Under the pieces are notes generated by a model, which saw nothing but the letters and a program-made list of their open reading frames with translations, ran no database searches and was not told where the DNA came from. Position numbers and translations under genes: made by a program. Below are positions 30,539-39,107 of a stretch of DNA of 64,000 nt, piece after piece; position 1 is the stretch's first letter; every line of letters starts with the position of its first letter. The stretch lies in contig JBFXDS010000002.1 in assembly GCA_050180895.1 (NCBI GenBank), forward strand, positions 558,001 to 622,000, read 5' to 3'. The stretch comes from JBGPEQ01 sp050180895. GTDB taxonomy: Bacteria > Pseudomonadota > Alphaproteobacteria > Dongiales > Dongiaceae.

Positions 30539-32713
30539 ATGCCGCTCTCTTCCAACGACCGCTTCCGGTCGGCGTTGCGCGCCGCCAAAACGGTCGTTTG
30601 GGACCTGGATCTTCGGTCCGGGCAAACAGTCCGCTCCGGCTCGTCGCTAGAGATTCTTGGCATCCCCTCGGGCACCGGCGACGACTTCGCTCGTCTCGTC
30701 CACCCGCAGGACCGGCCGCGCGTCGACGCCGCACTGGCGGCCGCTTATGCCGGCGAGGCCACCTACGACATCGAACTCCGGGTCACCTGCCCGGACGGCA
30801 CGTTGCGGTGGATTCACGAAATCGCCGAGGTGTATCGCAACGAAGCGGGACGGCCCGTGCGGCTGTGCGGCGTCACCGTCGACATCACCGCGCGCAAACA
30901 GACGGAGCAGGAGCTGACGCGCTACCGCATGCTCTCCGCGCACGGCCGCGACATCCTGCTGTTCTTCCGCACCGACGGCACCATCGTCGACGTCAATGAA
31001 GCCGCGGTCGCGGCCTACGGCTACAGCCGGGAGGAATTGCTCGGCCGACCGTTCCAGGACCTGCGCGCGGAGGCCACGCGCGCCGAGATCCCGGCGCAGA
31101 TGAAGCGGGTGGAGCACGGTCCGCTTCGCTTCGAGACGATCCACCGGCGCAAGGACGGTACGACCTTCCCGGTCGAGGCGACCTGGTCGTTTGCCGCCGT
31201 CGGCACCGAAAAGATCATCTTGAGCATCGTGCGCGACACCACCGAGCGCCAGCGCGCCGAAGCGGCGCTGCGCGCCGCGCACGACAGCTTTCGCCATCTG
31301 GTCGAGCAGTCGCCTTTCGGGGTCTACACCGTAGGCGCCGACTTTCGCCTCGCGCAGGTCAGCGCCGGCGCGCAAAGGGTGTTCGCCAATGTCCACCCGC
31401 TGCTCGGGCGCGACTTCGCCGAGGTGCTGCGGGTGATCTGGCCGGAGCCATTTGCCAGCGAAGCCATCGCCCGCTTCCACCACACGCTGGAGACCGGCGA
31501 CCCCTACCACTCGCCGGGCACCGTCGAGCGCCGTCAGGACATTGACGAGGTCGAGTCCTACGACTGGAAGATCGAGCGCGTCACGCTGCCCGATGGGCGG
31601 CCCGGAGTCGTGTGCCACTTCTACGACCTGTCCGAGCGCCAGCGCTACGAGGCGGCGCTGCGCGGCAGCGAGCTGCGGTTCCGCACGCTGGCCGACGGCG
31701 CGCCGGCCCTGGTATGGCAGGACGATGCCGAGGGACGGACGATCTACGTAAACAGAGTCTGGGAGGAGTTCACCGGCTTGCCGGAGGCGGCCGGCCTCGG
31801 CGAAGGCTGGTCCGGCCTCGTGCACCCCGAGGACCGGGAGCGGTTCCGGGCGGCCTACTTCGGAGCTGTCGCCCGGCGTCAACCCTACCAGGCCGAGTAC
31901 CGCATGCGCAGGCACGACGGCGCCTGGCGGTGGATGCTGGACACCGCAACGCCGCTGGCCGAGACCGATGGCCGCGTCACCGGCTTCATCGGTCTCGCGC
32001 TCGACATCACCGAGCGCAAAGAAGCCGAGGAGCGCCAGCAGCTGTTGGCGCGCGAGGTGGACCACCGGGCCAAGAACCTGCTGGCGGTGGTGCTGTCGAT
32101 CCTTCATCTCAGCCGCGCCCCCGATATCGACACCTACATTGCGGCGGTGCAGGGCCGGGTGATGGCTTTGGCGCGGGCCCACAGCCTGCTGGCGCGCAGC
32201 CGCTGGATGGGCGCCGACCTCGGCCGACTGGTCGCGGACGAGCTGGCGCCCTACCGCCAGAACCAGGAGCGCGTCGCGACGAGCGGACCGGTGGTCAACT
32301 TGCAGCCGGCGGCGAGCCAATCGCTGGCGTTGGCGCTGCACGAATTGGCAACCAACGCCGCCAAATACGGCGCGCTGTCGGTGCCCGCCGGGCGGCTGGC
32401 CGTATCCTGGGAGGTGACCGCAGAGGGCCTGACGCTGCGCTGGAGCGAGAGCGGCGGGCCGGCCGTGCGTTCGCCCCCGACAAGGAAGGGTTTCGGCAAC
32501 ACCGTGTTGACGGCGAGCGTCGCGCAGCAGCTTGACGGCCGTGTCGCCCTCGACTGGCGGCCCGAAGGCCTGCGTGCGGCGCTGTTCGTGCCGAGCGCGC
32601 AGTTGACTTATACCGCGGCGCCGGTCGCGGCGGAGTCGGCGCCGGCATCGCCCGAAGCCGGCGTCGCGCTCGCGCCGGCCCCCATGGGGAATAGCCGCTC
32701 CGCCGCGTCATGA
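30539..32713 (+). CDS. Multi-PAS HWE-family sensor histidine kinase
   Basis: A 724-residue soluble kinase with no membrane segment. Four PAS/PAC units follow each other, each ending in a typical PAC turn: VTVDITARKQTEQEL, SIVRDTTERQRAEAAL, YDLSERQRYEAAL and ALDITERKEAEERQQ. The kinase core has the HWE/HisKA_2 motif EVDHRAKNLLAVVLSIL with His509, then LALHELATNAAKYGAL (N box) and LRWSESGG, the hallmark of the HWE group. AAGGAGG lies 5 nt upstream of the ATG. Such kinases usually feed the general stress response or light/redox signalling. No partner regulator lies next to it. Confidence 0.93.
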   Translation: MPLSSNDRFRSALRAAKTVVWDLDLRSGQTVRSGSSLEILGIPSGTGDDFARLVHPQDRPRVDAALAAAYAGEATYDIELRVTCPDGTLRWIHEIAEVYRNEAGRPVRLCGVTVDITARKQTEQELTRYRMLSAHGRDILLFFRTDGTIVDVNEAAVAAYGYSREELLGRPFQDLRAEATRAEIPAQMKRVEHGPLRFETIHRRKDGTTFPVEATWSFAAVGTEKIILSIVRDTTERQRAEAALRAAHDSFRHLVEQSPFGVYTVGADFRLAQVSAGAQRVFANVHPLLGRDFAEVLRVIWPEPFASEAIARFHHTLETGDPYHSPGTVERRQDIDEVESYDWKIERVTLPDGRPGVVCHFYDLSERQRYEAALRGSELRFRTLADGAPALVWQDDAEGRTIYVNRVWEEFTGLPEAAGLGEGWSGLVHPEDRERFRAAYFGAVARRQPYQAEYRMRRHDGAWRWMLDTATPLAETDGRVTGFIGLALDITERKEAEERQQLLAREVDHRAKNLLAVVLSILHLSRAPDIDTYIAAVQGRVMALARAHSLLARSRWMGADLGRLVADELAPYRQNQERVATSGPVVNLQPAASQSLALALHELATNAAKYGALSVPAGRLAVSWEVTAEGLTLRWSESGGPAVRSPPTRKGFGNTVLTASVAQQLDGRVALDWRPEGLRAALFVPSAQLTYTAAPVAAESAPASPEAGVALAPAPMGNSRSAAS

Positions 32714-32757
32714 CGCGATTCCGGGCGGGCGCCAAGCGGTGCCGCCCGCCGGCCTGG

Positions 32758-34278
32758 TCAATCTTTCGGCATCATCCTCTCGAGCACCTGATCGATGCTG
32801 AAGCTCGCCGGTTTCTGGCGCGGCGGAAACTCCTTGAAGCTCTCCAACCATTTCATGAGCAAAGGCGGCGCGAGATACTGGAGGGGGACGTTTTCGACAA
32901 ACCAGTCGTTGTATTTGAAACTCTCCTCGCCCCGCTCGAACGGATCTGCGCGCAGATCGAAGAACTTGGGAATGCGCAGCACCGACAAGGGCTCGCGCCA
33001 GACGTCCAGCCCCTTGCTCCGCTGCTCGGCGAAGACGACCTTGAAGCGCCCGATCCGCATCGCCATGCATTCCCCGTCGTCGCTCCAGTAGATGAAGCCG
33101 TCGCGAGGGGATTTCTCCGCTTTGCCAGAGAGGAAGGGCAGCAGATTGAAGCCGTCGAGGTGGACCTTGAAGGTCTTGTCGCCGATCTTGTAGCCCTTCT
33201 TCACTTTCTCAACCAGATCGGGTTCGCCGTTCGCGGCCGCGAAGGTCGGGATGAAATCCTGCAGCGAGCAGATGTCGTTGATGATCTGGCCGGGCTTGAT
33301 GACGCTTGGCCAGCGCATCACGCAGGGCACGCGCCAGCCGCCCTCCCAGTTGGTGTCCTTCTCGCCGCGGAACGGGGTGGCGCCGCCGTCCGGCCACGAC
33401 AGAACTTCCGCGCCGTTGTCGGTGGTGAAGACGACGACGGTGTTGTCGGCAATGCCCAGCTCGTCCAGCTTGTCGAGCAACCGGCCGACATAGCCGTCGA
33501 GCTCGACCATCCCGTCGGGATAGAGGCCGAGGCCGGTCTTGCCCTTGGACGCCGGCTTCAAATGCGTGAAGACGTGCATGCGCGTCGGATTGAAATAGCA
33601 GAACCACGGCACCCCTTCCTTGTGCTTGCGGTCGATGAAGTCGAGCGCCGAGGCGAGGAATTCCTCGTCCACCGTCTCCATGCGCTTGCGAGTCAGCGGG
33701 CCGGTATTCTCGATCGCCTGCTTGCCGACCTTGCCGAACTGCGGATCGACGGTGGCATCGTCCTTAGCGGAGGCCTTGCACTTCAGCACGCCGCGCGGGC
33801 CGAACCTTTTCCGGAAATTCGGGTCTTTCGGATAGTTCTCGTATTCCGGTTCCTCCTCGGCATTGAGGTGATAGAGGTTGCCGAAGAACTCGTCGAAGCC
33901 GTGCACGGTCGGCAGATGCTCGTTGCGGTCGCCGAGGTGGTTCTTTCCAAACTGCCCGGTGGCATAGCCGAAATTCTTCATGAACTCGCCGACCGTAGGG
34001 TCCTCCGGCTTGATTCCGAGCGTCGCCCCCGGCGTGCCCACCTTCGTCAGGCCCGTGCGGATCGGCGATTGTCCGGTGATGAAGGCGGCGCGGCCGGCGG
34101 TGCAGCTCTGCTGCCCGTAGAAGTCGGTGAACATCGCGCCTTCTCTCGCGATGCGGTCGAGATTGGGCGTCCGGTAGCCCATAACCCCGAGGTGGTAGCA
34201 ACTCAGGTTAAACCAGCCGATGTCGTCGGCCATGATGAACAGGATGTTCGGCTTCTCGGCCTTTGATGCCTTGGCCAT
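32758..34278 (-). CDS. Arylsulfatase (type I sulfatase)
   Basis: A 506-residue sulfatase. The N-terminal metal site is KPNILFIMADDIGW (D18, D19). The formylglycine site is QQSCTAGRAAFITGQ, with Cys59 and Arg63, which needs a maturation enzyme. VVVFTTDNGAEVLSWPDGG supplies the second Asp/Asn metal pair, and FGKNHLGDR the catalytic Lys and His. No signal peptide is seen, so a cytoplasmic location is likely. It hydrolyses sulfate esters to release sulfate. It converges with the PAS kinase gene, 44 bp away. The 400 bp before its start (34279-34695) hold no convincing gene. Confidence 0.92.
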   Translation of the reverse strand: MAKASKAEKPNILFIMADDIGWFNLSCYHLGVMGYRTPNLDRIAREGAMFTDFYGQQSCTAGRAAFITGQSPIRTGLTKVGTPGATLGIKPEDPTVGEFMKNFGYATGQFGKNHLGDRNEHLPTVHGFDEFFGNLYHLNAEEEPEYENYPKDPNFRKRFGPRGVLKCKASAKDDATVDPQFGKVGKQAIENTGPLTRKRMETVDEEFLASALDFIDRKHKEGVPWFCYFNPTRMHVFTHLKPASKGKTGLGLYPDGMVELDGYVGRLLDKLDELGIADNTVVVFTTDNGAEVLSWPDGGATPFRGEKDTNWEGGWRVPCVMRWPSVIKPGQIINDICSLQDFIPTFAAANGEPDLVEKVKKGYKIGDKTFKVHLDGFNLLPFLSGKAEKSPRDGFIYWSDDGECMAMRIGRFKVVFAEQRSKGLDVWREPLSVLRIPKFFDLRADPFERGEESFKYNDWFVENVPLQYLAPPLLMKWLESFKEFPPRQKPASFSIDQVLERMMPKD

Positions 34279-34695
34279 AGGCGCACCTCCGGTTGCTGGA
34301 CAGACTCTGCCGGCAACCTACGTGGCGGGGAGATCGGCTGCTATTGGACTGTGGTCCAATACGGGCTGGCATGTGGTCGCGACCTGACCGTCGCCCGATG
34401 CCCTGCCCCACAGGCCGTGCGCCAAGAAAAGCCTCGCCCGTTGGGCGCCGTAATGTCGCTTTTCGCTCTGAGCCTGCGATGGTGCGGCACGCCGGGTGGT
34501 GGGGAAGATCCGCGGGTCCGTACGGCGGGGGTGTTGGGATTTGCCACGGCCCGAGGGCCAGCGCACCGCTAGAGCAGCAACCAGCAACCCCGGAATTCGT
34601 TCCGGGCGACAAGAAGAAATCCACCGGTCGGAACGGAGGCTGCCGAGCCGAACGTCGGGCCGGAACCAAGCACGGCATGGCCCGGTTCACGCCGC

Positions 34696-35184
34696 ATGGC
34701 CGTCTTGGTTTCGCGACCGCCTGGACGGCGGTCTCCGGTTGCAACCTACCTTGCCCTGCACGCCTTCGTCGGGGTGCTGCTCGGTGGCCTGCTTGCGGGC
34801 GGCTTGCTGCTGATCGATTTGCTGCCCACCGGATCGTCCGACCCAGCCATTGCCTTCATTGTCGTGCTCGGTGGCATGACGACCATCGCGCCCCTCGTCT
34901 TCGCCACAGCGGTCGGGCTGATCAACCAAGAAAAACCCCGCCGGATGGGATGCGCAGCGGGGCTTTCCAGGGAGGGTCGTCGATGCGTTGATCAGGCGGC
35001 GCACCGAGCCGTCCGACGTCCTCCGCGCGGCCGGCAGACGGTGCCGGCGGCGGGCCAGCCCCAAGGCCCTATTCCGTACTGCTTTCGCCAAGCGGACGGT
35101 CACGCGGCGCCGGTGCGTAGCCTTCGACGCCTTCCTCATATGCCGGCCGCGCCTTCAGATCTTCCTCGGTTGCCGAAGACATGA
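34696..35184 (+). CDS. Small two-helix membrane protein, uncertain 3' end
   Basis: The first ~80 residues look real: VATYLALHAFVGVLLGGLLA, then GGLLLIDLLP, then AIAFIVVLGGMTTIAPLVFA and TAVGLINQE, two hydrophobic helices of a family of tiny alphaproteobacterial membrane proteins. After LINQE the frame runs through a minus-strand terminator and antisense into the neighbouring gene, ending at 35184. That tail of ~80 basic residues is unlikely to be native. A frameshift near 34935 that removes the original stop is a possible explanation. Confidence 0.5.
   Translation: MAVLVSRPPGRRSPVATYLALHAFVGVLLGGLLAGGLLLIDLLPTGSSDPAIAFIVVLGGMTTIAPLVFATAVGLINQEKPRRMGCAAGLSREGRRCVDQAAHRAVRRPPRGRQTVPAAGQPQGPIPYCFRQADGHAAPVRSLRRLPHMPAAPSDLPRLPKT
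34931..34963 (-). terminator. Terminator of the DUF4142/PRC-barrel gene
   Basis: CCCCGC (34936-34941) pairs with GCGGGG (34957-34962). On the minus strand the hairpin is followed by TTTTTC, about 105 bp past the stop of the gene at 35069-36166. Confidence 0.6.
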
Positions 35185-36166
35185 GGAGGATCGTCTCGTT
35201 TTCGCCCGGCTTCAACTCACCGAACGGAACCGCGACGCTCTTGTCACCGATGCCGAGGAATCCGCCAACTGAAAGAATTGCGTACACGGCCCGGTCATTG
35301 CTGTTGAGGACGATATCGGCGATCGACCCGACCTCCTCTCCATTCTGGTTCACGACGGTTTGTCCGATGAGATCGGCGGCGGTCTTTTCGCCGAGCGGGT
35401 ATGCCGGGCGCGCGGCTTGCTGCGTGGTTGTCGGCTGCTGCGAGGCGTCTTCGGCGGTCCCCGTTCCGGCCGTCGGCGTCATGCCCTCTATCGTCTGCCC
35501 TTCGGCCTGTTCGGCATCCTCCGGCGCGACGATTTCGGGCGTAGCCGCCTCCGGCGTCGGTGGCGTGCCGGCCGCCGGCTCCATCTGCTCCTCAGGCGTC
35601 TGCTCGCCCGCCGCAACCTCCTGCAGGAAGGACCGGACTCGCCTGGCCTCCTCCAGGTGCTCCCGCAAAGTCGGCAGGGTCTTACCCGCAAACTGCTTGA
35701 AATCCGCGTCCTGACCTCCTTCCGAATACTTCGTGAAGAGGTCCACGGCCTTCTCGTGATCGGCGACCATCATGGTCATGTACTCGCGATCGAAGTCGCT
35801 TCCCGACAAGCCCGACAGACGGTCCTTCGCGGCGTTGGCGTCGGGCGGCAACTCGCCGGAGACCTCGACGTTCTTCTGCCGGGCGATCTGTGCCAGCTCA
35901 TCGCCAGCCTTTGTATGGTCATCCACCATTCGCTGGCCGAATTGCTTGACCGCCGCGTCGCGGGCCGTCTCGGTCGCAAGCTTGCCGAGCTCTACCTCAG
36001 CATGGCCTGCGGCAACGGCATTCGTGACAAACTCCATATCGCTCTGCTGCAGCGGGGTCGGCAGCGTTTGGACCGAGCCGGGGCCAGTCGCTTCCTGCCC
36101 CGACGCCAGTCCGGGCAGGAGAAATGCTGTGACGACGATCGTCGTCGCTGCTAGCGGAAACCGCAT
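35069..36166 (-). CDS. Exported DUF4142 protein with C-terminal PRC-barrel
   Basis: A 365-residue protein. The signal peptide is MRFPLAATTIVVTAFLLPGLA, cleaved near SGQ. The DUF4142 four-helix bundle spans about residues 40-190 (DMEFVTNAVAAGHAEVELGK, MVADHEKAVDLFTKYS, LPTLREHLEEARRV), a ferritin-like fold. A Pro/Thr/Ala/Glu-rich linker (about 190-260) follows. Then comes a PRC-barrel (KTAADLIGQTVVNQNGEEVG, SIADIVLNSNDRAVYAILSV). This two-domain mix is common in alphaproteobacteria and is linked to envelope or stress genes, but function is unproven. Confidence 0.88.
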   Translation of the reverse strand: MRFPLAATTIVVTAFLLPGLASGQEATGPGSVQTLPTPLQQSDMEFVTNAVAAGHAEVELGKLATETARDAAVKQFGQRMVDDHTKAGDELAQIARQKNVEVSGELPPDANAAKDRLSGLSGSDFDREYMTMMVADHEKAVDLFTKYSEGGQDADFKQFAGKTLPTLREHLEEARRVRSFLQEVAAGEQTPEEQMEPAAGTPPTPEAATPEIVAPEDAEQAEGQTIEGMTPTAGTGTAEDASQQPTTTQQAARPAYPLGEKTAADLIGQTVVNQNGEEVGSIADIVLNSNDRAVYAILSVGGFLGIGDKSVAVPFGELKPGENETILLMSSATEEDLKARPAYEEGVEGYAPAPRDRPLGESSTE

Positions 36167-36253
36167 GCTGGAAATCTCCCTCGTTCGTGGGATGCCTGCA
36201 GCGACAACCGGGTGCGGCGGACGAAGGTTCCACCGGACAACCCCGGCCGAGGG

Positions 36254-36409
36254 TCAAAGGAGCCGCGACAATAGGACCGCAATCACGATAAGCGCGAGCG
36301 CCGCCAAGAAAATCGCGCGAGACCACCGATGCCGCAGCACGATATCGCCCTGGCGCGCCTTCTCGGCCGGGTAGTCGCGCCGCGAATCGAAGTCTCCGCC
36401 ATCGTTCAT
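36254..36409 (-). CDS. Small single-helix membrane protein (51 aa)
   Basis: MNDGGDFDSRRDYPAEKARQ, then GDIVLRHRWSRAIFLAALAL and IVIAVLLSRLL, ending in TGA. It has a hydrophilic N-terminus carrying the YPAEKARQGDIVLR motif seen in small alphaproteobacterial membrane proteins, followed by one C-terminal transmembrane helix. It lies just upstream of the DUF4142 gene on the same strand (87 bp). It is easy to miss because of its size. Confidence 0.75.
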   Translation of the reverse strand: MNDGGDFDSRRDYPAEKARQGDIVLRHRWSRAIFLAALALIVIAVLLSRLL

Positions 36410-36475
36410 GATGCACTCAGTTCGCCGGTCCTGGATTCGAGCGCGCCGTCTTGGAGAGCACGCTTACCGACCAAG

Positions 36476-36673
36476 TTACGGAGATGGAACGACGGCGGAC
36501 AGCGATCCCGATTCCTCAATCGTATTCGCAACTTGAATCCAGATCTCGCAGACGGAATGCAAGCCCTTATGCCTGCAATGCTCGGCTCTGCGACGAGCTC
36601 TCCAAGCTGCATCTTTGCCATACCGAGCCACCATCGATTTCGCGCAGCGTTCGAAATCAGCCTGTGTGAGCAT
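36476..36673 (-). CDS. Small hypothetical protein (RYG / RRAEx family)
   Basis: Starting at MLTQADFERCAKSMVARYG, 65 residues, with KDAAWRARRRAEHCRHKG and CEIWIQVANTIEES. The helix-turn-helix-like pattern (RYG, then RAxxL or RAE, then W..I..xIE) matches the protein at 27631-27858. An in-frame start at 36718 would add 15 residues. It is a conserved small family of unknown role. Confidence 0.6.
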   Translation of the reverse strand: MLTQADFERCAKSMVARYGKDAAWRARRRAEHCRHKGLHSVCEIWIQVANTIEESGSLSAVVPSP

Positions 36674-36823
36674 AGGTCTGGAACCGGCGGATCGCCCCGA
36701 GGTTCCGAGTTGCCGCAACCTCCCGCTCGTCGCATTCGGCCGGCATCGCCGAGACCGTGCCGGAGCCGCTCCAAGTCGGCGCGGCGACCAGTCCAGACCG
36801 GTCGGTCTGTTCGGGCAAGAGCG

Positions 36824-36997
36824 TCAGGCGATCCCGACCTGAGTGGCCTGCGCAGGGCTGCTATCTGTCGATGGCGCCGACTCTGTCTCCAAAAGCCGAA
36901 TCTCTCCGCAGTCCAGGCACTTCGAATAGTGCCGGTCGTCGCTGCCGAGCAGGATCTGGGATGCCGTATTGCCGCAACCCGGGCACCTGAGTTCCAT
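36824..36997 (-). CDS. Small zinc-ribbon protein
   Basis: A 57-residue protein starting MELRCPGCGNTASQILLG, with a second knuckle YSKCLDCGEIRLLE. The CPxC...CxxC arrangement is a treble-clef/zinc-ribbon. The tail is Ser/Thr/Ala-rich. It likely binds one zinc. Function unknown. A longer reading to 37099 adds 34 residues without features. Confidence 0.6.
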   Translation of the reverse strand: MELRCPGCGNTASQILLGSDDRHYSKCLDCGEIRLLETESAPSTDSSPAQATQVGIA

Positions 36998-37121
36998 GAT
37001 TGGCCCTGATGGTTCGATCTCCGGCGCGCGCCGGCGGAAATTCGCATCGACTCTGCCGCAGAGGTAAGAACGGCGCTCGACGAGATTCGTTCCCAGCAAC
37101 TGCGCCGCGGCGCGCGTTCAA

Positions 37122-37289
37122 ATGGACCGGGGAACCCTTGTATGGATGCGTAGCGAACGGCCCGATGTTCGGGTCATCCTCACCTCCGGCGTCGCGCAGA
37201 TGGCGCGGGAGGCCTGCGATCCACAGATCCCCCGGAGCAGCGCACCCCTCAACCCGCTGGAAGCGCTCTATGGATCTTCTCGGACGTGA
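37122..37289 (+). pseudogene. Fragment of a CheY-like receiver domain
   Basis: A 55-codon frame reading MDRGTLVWMRSERPDVRVIL, then TSGVAQMAREA and PLNPLEALY. This matches the second half of a receiver domain (MDGxxLxxWxRxxRPDVKVIL-TSG... KPxxPxxL), with the conserved LTSG intact but the usual phosphate-site Lys-Pro replaced. No upstream half with the acidic pocket is present. It is best read as a decayed response regulator remnant. The remainder of 36998-37415 shows no gene. Confidence 0.45.
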
Positions 37290-37415
37290 AGTCTCACCAT
37301 GCTCCATCCGACGAAAGTGTGACACCCATCAACGGCCGACAGTGAGCGCCATCACTGCTTGAGGCCGGGGAATCGCGTCATACGAGCCCTCATGGTTAAT
37401 TCCATGGAGGCGAAC

Positions 37416-37532
37416 ATGGCTTTCCAAGCATTCGTGCGGCCGGCCACGGCGGCCGTCGTTGTCGCTGCTGCGCTGCTGTTGCTGGCGCTTCCGTTCCTGC
37501 TCGTCCTGGCGTCGCCGTTCGTCGGCAGGTAG
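37416..37532 (+). CDS. Very small membrane peptide (38 aa)
   Basis: MAFQAFVRPATAAVVVAAAL, then LLLALPFLLVLASPFVGR. It is one hydrophobic helix with GGAGG at 37406-37410 as RBS. Its stop is 2 bp before the next start (37535), so the two are probably co-translated. Function unknown. Confidence 0.6.
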   Translation: MAFQAFVRPATAAVVVAAALLLLALPFLLVLASPFVGR

Positions 37533-37534
37533 CC

Positions 37535-37819
37535 ATGGCATTCTCAGAAAACGATCTCGCGGCCGTGGATCAACGCTTTGCCCTCGCCCGCGAACGCCTC
37601 GAGCGACAACACGAGGCCATTCAACGGCTGGCGGCAAGCGGTCACGACACGACCGGCGCCGAAGCCCTCTTCAAGGCCCTGCGCCGGGGAGTCGAGAGCG
37701 TCGAAGCGGAAAGACGCGCGATCGAGGATGAATTGTTTTCCCAGCGGCAATTGGCGCTGGGCACGCACCCGATCGCCGCCCGCGAAGCTCCGCGGCGGGT
37801 GTCCCCGTGCCGGATCTGA
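37535..37819 (+). CDS. Small coiled-coil hypothetical protein
   Basis: A 94-residue charged helical protein (DLAAVDQRFALARERLERQH, then FKALRRGVESVEAERRAIED) with heptad-like spacing. It follows the 38-residue peptide gene after 2 bp. The last ~20 residues (REAPRRVSPCRI) look low-complexity. No domain recognised. Confidence 0.7.
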   Translation: MAFSENDLAAVDQRFALARERLERQHEAIQRLAASGHDTTGAEALFKALRRGVESVEAERRAIEDELFSQRQLALGTHPIAAREAPRRVSPCRI

Positions 37820-37896
37820 CCGGTAAGGCTACCGCCGGCGAACGCGCTATGGGCCTCGGGATCGAATAGCTCATCGACGCGCCGGAGAGTCGCCAG

Positions 37897-38676
37897 CTAT
37901 GATCCCGCCCCCTCCACGCGTCGGACCAGGACGAAGCCGCGACCGCTGACCCGGCCGTCGATGGATCGTGTCATGGCGTCGAACAGCCGGGCCGTCTCGA
38001 CCCAGACCGAGGGATATTTGTAGCGGGAGACATCGAGGATCAGAAACCGATCGGTGTCCGCGTCATACGCGGCCAGCGGCGAGATATGGCCGCGGCCTTC
38101 CTGCTCCAGGCCCGGCCGGCTGTAGTTGACGATCACATGGTGTCCGTCCCGATCGAGATAGTCTGACGCGCGGGCGCGGAAATCCTCGACGCTGGACGCG
38201 ATAGCAAGGTGGACGACCGCCTCCACCCCGTAGGACCGCAGGACTCCCGCAACATGCTCCGGGCTCATGCCGTACTCGGCGACTTTGTCCGGCGTCGTTA
38301 CCTCGCTCGTCAGGTCGCCGAGGACGACGTCCTGCGTGAAGTACCGATATGGCTCGTACTCCGGCGGCACCGGCGCCGGCACGCCCAGGGCATTGAGCAC
38401 CATGACGACGGAGGCCACGCCGCAGTAGGCCTGAGTCTTCTGCGTGGTGAAATGTGTCGCGAGCGGCAGGAAGGCCTCATTGGCTTCGCTCTGGATCAGC
38501 AAGCGCTGGCCTTCCGGACTGTCAAGCCGCACAAGCCGCTCAGAGAGCGGTCGCGACGGCGGCGCAAGGTCGGGTTGCTGCGGGCCATGCAGATAGGCGA
38601 CCGCTCCGCCGAGGCCGGCGGCGAGCAGAAGGCCGGCGGAACCGATGCGAAGGATGCGTCTTCGCCTGCCGCCCAT
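37897..38676 (-). CDS. Phytochelatin synthase family protein (papain-like)
   Basis: A 259-residue protein anchored by an N-terminal helix (RILRIGSAGLLLAAGLGGAV). The Cys-His-Asp triad of the family is present: Cys85 (TQAYCGVASVVMVLNALG), His197 (GRGHISPLAAYD) and Asp215 (FLILDVSRYKYPSVWV). Prokaryotic members act mainly as glutathione gamma-Glu-Cys peptidases and lack the plant C-terminal domain, as here. The start at 38676 is chosen to place the signal/anchor at the N-terminus. It diverges from the SRAP gene with a 430-bp spacer rich in hairpins. Confidence 0.88.
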   Translation of the reverse strand: MGGRRRRILRIGSAGLLLAAGLGGAVAYLHGPQQPDLAPPSRPLSERLVRLDSPEGQRLLIQSEANEAFLPLATHFTTQKTQAYCGVASVVMVLNALGVPAPVPPEYEPYRYFTQDVVLGDLTSEVTTPDKVAEYGMSPEHVAGVLRSYGVEAVVHLAIASSVEDFRARASDYLDRDGHHVIVNYSRPGLEQEGRGHISPLAAYDADTDRFLILDVSRYKYPSVWVETARLFDAMTRSIDGRVSGRGFVLVRRVEGAGS

Positions 38677-38806
38677 GGTTGGAACAGGCCCCACGGCACG
38701 GTTTGAATGCCCGATCTGCCGGCATACCATCCTTCGTATCAGTCCGGAAACCATGCGGCACTCTGTCGATCAGGCGCAGAAACAATACACCCTATGGTAA
38801 CGTCTC

Positions 38807-38945
38807 AACGCCTAAGCGTTCGTTTACCTAGCGGTCTGATCCTGACGCTTGGTTCCCAAGCGTCAGGTGAATCAGCCCACCAGATCAATGTGCTGGTGGT
38901 TCGATTCACGCAACGGATGGGAACCATCCGTTGCGATCGAACCAC
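38807..38945. other. Cluster of near-perfect hairpins, possibly a structured RNA or recombination element
   Basis: Four stem-loops lie in 139 bp. H0: AACGC/GCGTT (38807-38820). H1: perfect 12-bp stem CCTGACGCTTGG (38841-38852) with CCAAGCGTCAGG (38856-38867), loop TTC, extended by CTGAT/ATCAG outside. H2: CCACCAG/CTGGTGG (38877-38899). H3: GTGGTTCGAT (38896-38905) with ATCGAACCAC (38936-38945), enclosing an inner 11-bp stem GCAACGGATGG/CCATCCGTTGC with loop GAA. H2 and H3 share bases 38896-38899, so they exclude each other. The H1 and H3 tips (TGGTTCCCA and TGGGAACCA) are reverse complements. No gene fits 38677-39107. Confidence 0.7.
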
Positions 38946-39107
38946 TAGGAGCATCCTCCTCCGCGCCCGAGCCGACCGTCAACCGGCGCAAGCGGCGCCG
39001 CCCGCCTCGAGCTGCGGCCCGATTTTGGGACTCAGAGGCTCCGTCAAGAGACGCCACCCGCGTGGGACGTCATGGCGCGTCGAGGTTCGTATGCATAGGA
39101 TGACCCG

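Noticed and set aside
38818..38860. LexA box upstream of the SRAP gene
   Set aside because: GTTC occurs twice nearby but not with a 7-nt gap, so it does not fit the operator seen at 7876 and 24308.
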